DNA of 6,894 nt from Clostridia bacterium. Lineage in GTDB: Bacteria; Bacillota; DSM-16504; Desulfitibacterales; Desulfitibacteraceae. A program made the translations under genes and the position numbers. Where the stretch lies: NCBI GenBank assembly GCA_018333845.1, contig JAGXSK010000067.1, positions 1 through 6,894 on the forward strand, in the 5' to 3' direction. The notes beneath the pieces were generated by a model. It was not told the origin of the DNA, did no database searches, and worked only from the letters and a program-made list of their open reading frames with translations. This document shows positions 1 to 5,541 of this stretch, in pieces (the first letter of the stretch is position 1; every line of letters begins with the position of its first letter).

Positions 1-937
1 AGAAGCTAAAGAGCTAAGTAAAGAAATATTTGGCATGAAATTACGAGACTATACAGTAGACAAAGTTTTGGTAGAAGAGAAGTTAAATATTGCAAAGGAA
101 TACTACCTATCAGTTACCATTGATGCTGAAAAAGGCAGTCCTTTGATAATGGCCAGTACAGCCGGGGGAGTGGATATTGAGGAAGTTGCTAAAGAAACTC
201 CTGAAAAGATAGTAATGGAAACAGTAGATATTTTTAAAGGATTGCTGCCATATCAGGCCCGGAGAATCAGTTACAAGATGGGGCTAGCAGGTAAAGAAGC
301 TTTAGAAACTGCTGAAGTAATGCTTAAGGTGTATAATTTGTTCAGGAAGTATGATGCCGACCTGGTTGAGATAAATCCTTTGATTGTAACAGGTGAGGGA
401 ACTATAATTGCAGCAGATTCAAAAGTCAATATCTATGATAATGCTTTATACCGCCAACCTAAATTTACAAAAGCCAGGGATCATTATGATAGTGAAATTG
501 AGTACGAAGCATCACAGGTAGGCCTAGGCTATATTAAGCTTGATGGCTATATTGGACTTTGCTGTGCAGGTGCAGGTTTGACAATGATGACATTGGACCT
601 TGTACATTATTATGGCGGAAAAGCTTCCAACTTCCTGGAATTTGGCGGTGCCCAGTACAGAAATGCATACAATGCATTGGATCTGGTGTTACGGGATCCA
701 GAGGTTAAAGTTGTTCTAGTAAATGTTTTTGGACTTATTGCCAGGGCTGATGTTATTGCCCAGGGTCTTGCAGAAGCCATAAAGGCCTTGCAGCCAAAGG
801 TTCCTATTGTAGTTTCATTAAGGGGAACTGGTGAAGAGGAAGGGCATAGAATCCTTAAAGAAGAAATAGGACTTACAGCTTTCTGGAGCGCGGAAGAAGC
901 TGTTAAGGAAGCAATTAGGTTAGGGGGAAGCAACTAA
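1..937 (+). CDS. sucC: Succinyl-CoA-synthetase-type acid:CoA ligase, beta subunit (5' end outside window)
   Basis: This is the ATP-grasp/beta subunit of an ADP-forming acid:CoA ligase of the succinyl-CoA synthetase family. The frame is already open at base 2, so the first in-frame Met (base 35) is internal; by comparison with E. coli SucC roughly 80-100 N-terminal residues lie outside. Numbering from that Met, the visible part has the end of the ATP-grasp domain (VLVEE at 11-15; EINPL at 112-116 with metal-ligand-type N114; D128 in ADSK) and the C-terminal ligase domain (NFLEFGGAQ at 199-207; LVNVFG at 228-233). Spacing N114-D128 equals E. coli N199-D213. Pocket-side motifs differ from E. coli as I recall it: NGAG is AGAG, GGGA is GGA, FGG is FGL and VVVRLEG is VVSLRG. 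The family is secure and the acid substrate is not; a malate, citrate-like or other dicarboxylate ligase is possible. It overlaps the alpha-subunit gene by one base, which implies coupled translation. Confidence 0.9.
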   Translation, partial: EAKELSKEIFGMKLRDYTVDKVLVEEKLNIAKEYYLSVTIDAEKGSPLIMASTAGGVDIEEVAKETPEKIVMETVDIFKGLLPYQARRISYKMGLAGKEALETAEVMLKVYNLFRKYDADLVEINPLIVTGEGTIIAADSKVNIYDNALYRQPKFTKARDHYDSEIEYEASQVGLGYIKLDGYIGLCCAGAGLTMMTLDLVHYYGGKASNFLEFGGAQYRNAYNALDLVLRDPEVKVVLVNVFGLIARADVIAQGLAEAIKALQPKVPIVVSLRGTGEEEGHRILKEEIGLTAFWSAEEAVKEAIRLGGSN

Positions 938-1839
938 TGGCTATTCTATTATATTCGGATACTAAGGTAATTGTTCAGGGGATAACTGGTAAGGAAGGTA
1001 TGTTCTGGACTGAACGCATGTTGGAAAACAAAACAAATATAGTAGCTGGTGTTACTCCTGGGAAAGAAGGACAGACAGCACTTGGTTTGCCAGTATATAA
1101 TACAGTATCTGCCGCAGCCCATAAGCATGGAGCAGAGGCCTCAGTGGTATTTGTGCCCCCACGCTTAACCAAGGATGCAGCCTTTGAAGCTCTCGATGCA
1201 GGTCTAAAGCTGGTGGTTTTACTGGCAGATGGCGTACCTGTTCAGGACTGTATGGAAATTAGATCCTTTGCCAAGGAAAAAAATGCAGTTGTGTTAGGTC
1301 CCAATACTGCAGGTATGGCAACGCCCGGACAGGGCATGCTCGGCTTTGTGCCAGTTTGGTTGGAAGATGTATATAAGCCGGGTAAGATTGGATTTATTAC
1401 TAAAAGCGGAAGTTTAACAAATGAAGTTGCATCCCATGTTGTAGCTGCAGGCTTTGGCATATCTAGTTCTGTAGGGCTAGGTGGAGACCCTGTTCCCTGT
1501 ACAAGAACTGTTGAAGTATTGAAAATGTTTGAAGCAGATCCAGACACGGAAGGTGTTGTTATAGTGGGCGAAATTGGGGGCAGCATGGAGGAAGAGGCTG
1601 CTGAACTAGTGCAAGGTGGAGGCTTCACTAAACCTCTAGTTGCCTATATTGCTGGATGCTCTGCACCCCCTGGAAAAAGTATGGGTCATGCAGGTGCAAT
1701 AGTTACAATGGGCAAGGGAACTTATCTAGGAAAAGCAAGGGCTATAACAGAGGCTGGAGGTCTTGTGGCCAAAAGACCATCAGAAGCTGGGGAATTGCTC
1801 AAGAAGAAATTTTTTGAGCATTACGGCAGAGAAAACTAA
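937..1839 (+). CDS. sucD: Succinyl-CoA-synthetase-type acid:CoA ligase, alpha subunit
   Basis: This is the CoA-binding, phosphohistidine-carrying alpha subunit that pairs with the preceding beta subunit. At 300 residues it is close to the usual ~290. Visible in order are the Rossmann CoA-binding start (VIVQGITGKEG at 11-21), AGVTPGKEG at 37-45, GPNTAG at 121-126, the phosphate-loop-like ITKSGSLTNE at 164-173, GLGGDPVP at 180-187, GEIGGSMEEEA at 211-221, with E212 matching the E. coli glutamate that contacts the active His, and GHAGAI at 250-255. H251 (codon 1687-1689) is the phosphorylated histidine. The position of E. coli Cys123 is Thr here. The ATG at 937 overlaps the upstream stop as TAATG, and the purine run AGGGGGAAG at 922-930 is its ribosome binding site. 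All catalytic residues are present, so an active enzyme is expected; the acid it activates is inferred only from the neighbouring carboxylate transporter. Confidence 0.93.
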   Translation: MAILLYSDTKVIVQGITGKEGMFWTERMLENKTNIVAGVTPGKEGQTALGLPVYNTVSAAAHKHGAEASVVFVPPRLTKDAAFEALDAGLKLVVLLADGVPVQDCMEIRSFAKEKNAVVLGPNTAGMATPGQGMLGFVPVWLEDVYKPGKIGFITKSGSLTNEVASHVVAAGFGISSSVGLGGDPVPCTRTVEVLKMFEADPDTEGVVIVGEIGGSMEEEAAELVQGGGFTKPLVAYIAGCSAPPGKSMGHAGAIVTMGKGTYLGKARAITEAGGLVAKRPSEAGELLKKKFFEHYGREN

Positions 1840-1873
1840 TTATATTTTTAACACCTCAAGACAACATTATTAG

Positions 1874-1902
1874 ATGAAATTCCTGTGCGCACAGGTTATA
1901 AA
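1874..1902 (+). promoter_or_regulatory. Candidate sigma-A promoter for the transporter operon
   Basis: ATGAAA (1874-1879, 4 of 6 to the TTGACA consensus) and TATAAA (1897-1902, 5 of 6 to TATAAT) are separated by exactly 17 bp. It lies 43 bp before the GTG start of tctAB, and the spacer is almost filled by a perfect palindrome. The -35 match is modest and the DNA is AT-rich, so this rests mostly on spacing and context. No terminator hairpin was seen between sucD and here, so readthrough from sucCD may also transcribe tctAB. Confidence 0.45.
1882..1895. promoter_or_regulatory. 14-bp perfect palindrome, candidate operator
   Basis: CCTGTGCGCACAGG is identical to its own reverse complement and is GC-rich in an otherwise AT-rich gap. 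It sits between the candidate -35 and -10 boxes of the tctAB promoter, where a dimeric repressor would block RNA polymerase. It is not followed by a T run, so it is not an intrinsic terminator. It does not fit the CcpA cre consensus, and I cannot assign it to a regulator family. Two AT-rich palindromes follow: AATAAGCTTATT at 1904-1915 and a 7-bp-arm repeat at 1915-1929; these are weaker because AT-rich palindromes arise easily. Confidence 0.5.
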
Positions 1903-1944
1903 CAATAAGCTTATTTTAAATTATTTAAAGAGAGGTGACTTTTA

Positions 1945-3957
1945 GTGATCGAACACTTATTGTACGGATTTAGTCATTTAGCAGATCCAATGTTGTTAAT
2001 GCTTATTGTTGTATCTCTTGCCGGCGGCATAGTCATTGGAGCATTGCCGGGCTTTAGTCCAACGATGGGCGTTGCTCTCCTTGTTCCCTTTACCTTTGCA
2101 ATGACTCCGGTAGAAGGGCTAACAGTTCTAGCAGGTGTATATACAGGGGCGGTTTATGGAGGATCTATCTCTGCCATACTGCTTAATATACCTGGAGCAC
2201 CAGCGAATATTGCAACCCTATTTGACGGATACCCCATGGCCCAAAAGGGTGAAGGCAGAAAAGCCCTTTTGGCATCTGCAATAGCATCTGCCCATGGAGG
2301 ATTTCTTAGTGCCATTGCCTTGCTGATTTTTGCCCCCTTACTGGCTGTGGTAGCGTTAAAATTTGGAGCAGCAGAGAAGTTCTGGGTGGCAGTTTTTGGT
2401 TTAGTTATTATTGCAAGTTTGGGTACTGGCAAGGAGCTCATTAAAGGGCTGGTCAGTGGTGGTTTTGGAGTATGGCTAGGTATGATTGGAACTTCACCAA
2501 GCACAGGAGAGCCAAGATTTACCTTTGGCATTATGGATTTATGGGGTGGAATTAACCTGATACCTGCCCTGGTAGGCTTCTTTGCATTTACCCAGGTCTT
2601 GATATACTTTGAAAATATTATGCAAAGCGGAGAAAGGCAAATAATCCAGGCACCAACCAAAAAGGGAGATATATGGGCACTGTATAAAGAAACGTGGTTA
2701 AAGTTTAAAAAACTGCAGTTATTTACAGGTATTCTTGGAACAATACTTGGCATCATACCTGGTGCCGGTGGTCAAGTAGGGGGTATAGTTGCCTATGATC
2801 AGGCAAAAAGGTTTTCAAAGAACCCGTCAGAATATGGTACAGGAAAGATTGAGGGTGTAATTGCTCCTGAGTGTGCCAATAATGCCACTGTTGGTGGTTC
2901 ATTGATACCATTGCTTACCCTTGGTATTCCAGGAAGCCCAACTGCAGCAGTACTGCTAGGGGGGTTACTAATACATGGCTTGTGGCCGGGTCCCCTGCTT
3001 TTTTCAGTAAACGGTGAAATAACCTTTACTTTTATGGCAGCCTTCCTGTTATCACAAATAGCCCTGCTTTTTGTTGCAATTGTCATATTAAACTATGCAG
3101 CCCATATTTTGAAGGTTAAGGATTTTTATTTAGGTCCTTCTGTCATTGCATTGTGCTTGTTTGGCTCCTTTGCAGTGAATAATAACTTTTTCGATATTTA
3201 CGTAATGCTGGTTCTTGGTATTATAGGATATTTCTTTTTGAAAATAGGTATATTGCCTGCACCGGCTGTCTTGGGACTAATACTTGGCCGCATAGCCGAA
3301 GAAAGCTTTATATTAGGAATGCGAACAGGCCTAGCCAAGGATGGAGTCTGGCACTATTTTTTCTCCCGACCCATATCATTAGGGGTAATAGCTATCATTT
3401 TGGCTGTAGTTGCTAGCACCATTTGGATGGAAAGAAATAGACTTAAAGCGGAGAAAATGGCCAGGGCTGTTAACGGTAAGGTTGATGAGGAGGTTAATAG
3501 GGCACCAAGGGGAATACTCTCTCAAGATGCCATACTGGGAATGGTGCTCCTTGCAATCTGCATATTAACCTGGCAGTTATATTTAACAAACCTTTCAAAA
3601 GAAGCAGCAATTTTCCCAACTGTAACCTTTGCTTTCCTGGGAATAGTAGCTGTTGTGCAGATAATATTTGCAACCTTTGTTTATAGCGATCCTCCTAAAT
3701 GGATACCATGGAAGGTTATAGGAGAAGTATCTATAGCTACTGCCATAACTATTGTGCTTGCCAAGACTTTAGGCTTCTATACTGTAACATTTTTACTAAT
3801 GGTCTATATAGGATATCGAATGGTAGTCTACAGCGGCAAAAGTGGAATCAAACATTTGCATAAATTGATCCTATTTGGAATAGGAGCTGTTTTAACGTTA
3901 TATCTTGCCTTTGGATTGTTTTTATACTTACCTACACCAAGGGGAATACTATTCTAA
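1945..3957 (+). CDS. tctA: Tripartite tricarboxylate transporter, fused TctA-TctB membrane protein
   Basis: This is the membrane part of a TTT-family secondary transporter, which imports a carboxylate delivered by the TctC binding protein. At 670 residues it is about 170 longer than a usual TctA (~500). Residues 1-495 are TctA: GALPGFSPTMG at 32-42, YGGSISAILLNIPGAP at 71-86, DGYP at 94-97, the second-repeat motif IIPGAGGQVGG at 270-280, PECANNATVGGSLIPLL at 308-324 and GIPGSPTAA at 327-335. A charged linker (about 495-525) leads to a TctB-like domain with about four to five hydrophobic segments, a mid-domain FP (557-558), LGF (609-611) and the ending FLYLPTPRG at 659-667, which resembles typical TctB C-termini. 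No separate tctB was found in the window. The start is GTG at 1945, with AGGTGA at 1933-1938 six bases upstream; no in-frame ATG is better placed. The substrate is probably a di- or tricarboxylate but is not readable from sequence. Confidence 0.93.
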   Translation: MIEHLLYGFSHLADPMLLMLIVVSLAGGIVIGALPGFSPTMGVALLVPFTFAMTPVEGLTVLAGVYTGAVYGGSISAILLNIPGAPANIATLFDGYPMAQKGEGRKALLASAIASAHGGFLSAIALLIFAPLLAVVALKFGAAEKFWVAVFGLVIIASLGTGKELIKGLVSGGFGVWLGMIGTSPSTGEPRFTFGIMDLWGGINLIPALVGFFAFTQVLIYFENIMQSGERQIIQAPTKKGDIWALYKETWLKFKKLQLFTGILGTILGIIPGAGGQVGGIVAYDQAKRFSKNPSEYGTGKIEGVIAPECANNATVGGSLIPLLTLGIPGSPTAAVLLGGLLIHGLWPGPLLFSVNGEITFTFMAAFLLSQIALLFVAIVILNYAAHILKVKDFYLGPSVIALCLFGSFAVNNNFFDIYVMLVLGIIGYFFLKIGILPAPAVLGLILGRIAEESFILGMRTGLAKDGVWHYFFSRPISLGVIAIILAVVASTIWMERNRLKAEKMARAVNGKVDEEVNRAPRGILSQDAILGMVLLAICILTWQLYLTNLSKEAAIFPTVTFAFLGIVAVVQIIFATFVYSDPPKWIPWKVIGEVSIATAITIVLAKTLGFYTVTFLLMVYIGYRMVVYSGKSGIKHLHKLILFGIGAVLTLYLAFGLFLYLPTPRGILF

Positions 3958-3970
3958 TTTGTTATCTCAG

Positions 3971-4115
3971 CAATAGAGCTTGTATAAGGGACACTAGGCT
4001 AAGCATGCCCAGAACTATAAGTAAAATTTATAACAGCCATAACAAACCAATATTTCTGCAAAAAACCAGTTAACAATGCCATTAAATTTTGTTAAGATAT
4101 TCACAAGCTCTATTG
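3971..4115. repeat. 13-bp inverted repeat pair framing 145 bp of the tctAB-tctC gap
   Basis: CAATAGAGCTTGT at 3971-3983 is matched exactly, inverted, by ACAAGCTCTATTG at 4103-4115. The word TATAAGGGACA follows the left arm (3983-3993), and its near-copy inverted (TGTCCTTATA, 4114-4123) lies outside the right arm. Both arms therefore look like pieces of a roughly 21-bp unit joined in different phase. An imperfect further copy, CACTAGGCTAAG, starts at 3992, 21 bp after the left arm. A nested 7-bp inverted repeat, TTAACAA (4070-4076) and TTGTTAA (4089-4095), lies inside. No transposase or clear target-site duplication is present. It could be a small non-autonomous repeat element or a pair of regulator sites. 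The 287-bp gap (3958-4244) holds no gene I can support. Confidence 0.55.
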
Positions 4116-4187
4116 TCCTTATATTTAAAAAGAAAGGGTGTGGGCTAGAAGAACGGGGATTTTTTATATAGGGAGCTTAAATTAAAG

Positions 4188-4199
4188 TTTTGTACAAAA
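4188..4199. promoter_or_regulatory. 12-bp palindrome upstream of tctC, candidate operator or promoter element
   Basis: TTTTGTACAAAA is a perfect palindrome 45 bp before the tctC start. Its TTGTAC half (4190-4195) stands 17 bp before GATAAA (4213-4218, 4 of 6 to the -10 consensus), so it could overlap a weak -35 box. TTGTACAA-like cores occur in operators of several repressor families, but no specific regulator can be named. A promoter here would let the binding protein be expressed separately from the membrane subunit. Confidence 0.3.
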
Positions 4200-4244
4200 T
4201 GGATTCACGCTAGATAAACACAAAACATTGAGGAGGTTTGGTTC

Positions 4245-5252
4245 ATGTTAAAAAGCAAGTCATCAAAAATTTTGGTTGGTATCCTTGTTTTACTGTTAAG
4301 TATTGCATTAATAGCTGGTTGCGGAGGCAGCAAACCTGAAGAGGGTTCAGCTGAGCAGCCAAAAAGAGAAGGATTTCCTGAAAGACCAGTACAGTTGATA
4401 GTATCCTATAGTGCAGGAGCTGCAACTGATGCCCAGGCTCGTCCCTTAATAAAATACTTCCAGCAGGAATTTGGACAGCCTCTAGTTATTGTTAACATTG
4501 CAGGTGCCGGTGGAACTACAGGTTGGAACCAGTTTGTACAGCAGGTTCCAGACGGATATCAAATGACTGTTTATAATTTGCCACACATTATAGCTAAATC
4601 AATGCTTGAAGACACATTATATTCATGGGAAGACTTTATCCCAGTTGTGCACTGGGGCTTTGACCCAGTAGCAATTGGTGTATTACCAGACAGTCCCTTT
4701 AACTCAATTCAAGATGTAGTTGACTATGCGAAAGCAAATCCTAAAGCTTTGACAGCTGGAACAGCTGGTTTGTTTGTTGGACAGCATTTGGCAATTCTAC
4801 AATTACAACAAGAAGCAGGAATTGAGTTTACAACCCTACCCTTCCCAGGAGCAGCTGATGCTCAAGCAGCAATAATGGGCGGACAGATAGACTTAAACTT
4901 TGGGAACCTTTCAGACATGTACAGATTAGGGGACCAGATCAAGATATTAGGCGTGGCAGCACCAGAACGTCACGAGTTCATTCCTGATGTACCTACCCTT
5001 GTAGAACAGGGATATAATGTAATAATGAGTACAGACAGGGGAATTGCAGTACAAAAAGATACTCCACAAGAAGTTATTGACATTTTGGAAGAAGGCTTCA
5101 TGAATATTATGAATAACCCTGAGTATCTAGCAGACATGGAAAAACTAGGAGCACCCATGGGTGTAATGAGTGGTGAGGAAGCAAAAGAATATATTGCTAA
5201 CTATGCAAAGAAAGTGGAAGAAATTCTGCGTGCTGTTGGCGAAATTCAATAG
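4245..5252 (+). CDS. tctC: Tripartite tricarboxylate transporter substrate-binding lipoprotein (TctC/BUG family)
   Basis: This is the extracytoplasmic solute receptor of the TTT system, which binds a carboxylate outside the membrane and delivers it to the TctA-TctB protein. At 335 residues it is the normal length for the family. Residues 1-25 form a lipoprotein signal: a Lys-rich start, a hydrophobic core and the lipobox LIAGC with acylated Cys26, followed by a flexible Gly/Ser/Glu linker. Family motifs follow: RPVQLIVSYSAG at 47-58 with TDAQARPL at 61-68, AGAGGTTGWNQF at 86-97 with PDGYQ at 102-106, PFPGAADAQAAIMGGQID at 199-216, and APERHEFIPDVPTLVEQGY at 239-257. AGGAGG at 4231-4236, eight bases upstream, fixes the start. 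It lies 287 bp after tctAB and is followed by a strong terminator. The order, with tctC last, differs from the common tctCBA order. The ligand cannot be read from sequence. Confidence 0.95.
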   Translation: MLKSKSSKILVGILVLLLSIALIAGCGGSKPEEGSAEQPKREGFPERPVQLIVSYSAGAATDAQARPLIKYFQQEFGQPLVIVNIAGAGGTTGWNQFVQQVPDGYQMTVYNLPHIIAKSMLEDTLYSWEDFIPVVHWGFDPVAIGVLPDSPFNSIQDVVDYAKANPKALTAGTAGLFVGQHLAILQLQQEAGIEFTTLPFPGAADAQAAIMGGQIDLNFGNLSDMYRLGDQIKILGVAAPERHEFIPDVPTLVEQGYNVIMSTDRGIAVQKDTPQEVIDILEEGFMNIMNNPEYLADMEKLGAPMGVMSGEEAKEYIANYAKKVEEILRAVGEIQ

Positions 5253-5278
5253 TTCAGCGAATTAGCTTAACTGCAAAG

Positions 5279-5317
5279 TACTGCCAGTAACCAATTGGTT
5301 TGCTGGCAGTATTTTTT
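5279..5317 (+). terminator. Intrinsic terminator after tctC
   Basis: A perfect 9-bp stem, TACTGCCAG (5279-5287) with CTGGCAGTA (5303-5311), encloses a 15-base loop and is followed directly by six T residues (5312-5317). The loop contains the palindrome AACCAATTGGTT (5289-5300), which can extend the hairpin. It begins 26 bp past the tctC stop and marks the end of the transporter operon. Confidence 0.92.
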
Positions 5318-5352
5318 ATAATATCAGGAAATATAAGTTCCACACTATTTGC

Positions 5353-5505
5353 AAGAAACAGCTTGCCTGTGACGTCTTTATTACAAGTACAAATGCTGTT
5401 ACAATAGGTGATAGACTAATAAATACTAATGCCAGTGGGAACAGGATTGCAGCAATGATTTCTGGCCCCGGGTTTTCCCAATATTATAATAGTAATAATA
5501 GATGA
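5353..5505 (+). pseudogene. Relic of a LUD-domain (lactate-utilization-type, DUF162) gene
   Basis: The frame beginning AAG at 5353 reads KKQLACDVFITSTNAVT, then an IGDRLINTNAS segment, then GNRIAAMISGP, up to codon 5467-5469. It drifts into low-complexity sequence and stops at TGA 5503-5505. The pattern DxFxTSTNAxT...G.L.N....GNR.AAMI.GP is a core signature of LUD-domain proteins, which are usually about 200 residues or more. Here only about 40 recognisable residues survive, with no start codon or ribosome binding site, no upstream domain, and loss of the strand that normally follows GP. I read it as the eroded remains of a deleted gene. Recognition is from memory of the family consensus, not from a search. 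Confidence 0.65.
5485..5490 (+). promoter_or_regulatory. Possible -10 box for the phosphatase-like gene
   Basis: TATAAT matches the -10 consensus exactly and lies 52 bp before the next ATG, downstream of the tctC terminator, where a promoter is needed. No acceptable -35 box sits 16-18 bp upstream, and the surroundings are AT-rich, so this may be chance. Confidence 0.25.
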
Positions 5506-5541
5506 AGACCTGGGATATTAGTAATTTAAGGAGATATTGTC

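Noticed and set aside
35..37. ATG at base 35 as the true start of the beta subunit
   Set aside because: The frame is open and family-like from base 2 (EAKELSKEIFG), no ribosome binding site precedes the ATG, and the N-terminal part of the ATP-grasp domain would be missing.
1882..1895. CcpA cre site or terminator stem
   Set aside because: The palindrome lacks the TG...CA ends at cre spacing and is not followed by a T run.
2154..2756. 200-codon minus-strand open frame
   Set aside because: It lies wholly inside tctAB on the opposite strand, has no family resemblance, and is a shadow of the real gene's codon pattern. The same applies to the other antisense frames in sucCD, tctC and the phosphatase-like gene.
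4009..4088. Minus-strand 27-codon frame with ATG inside the tctAB-tctC gap (hydrophobic, ends ...SSGHA)
   Set aside because: There is no convincing ribosome binding site and no recognisable family, and the length is expected by chance in AT-rich DNA.
3971..4115. Complete insertion sequence or MITE
   Set aside because: Terminal inverted repeats exist, but no transposase and no target-site duplication were found, and only one copy is visible; it is kept as a repeat only.
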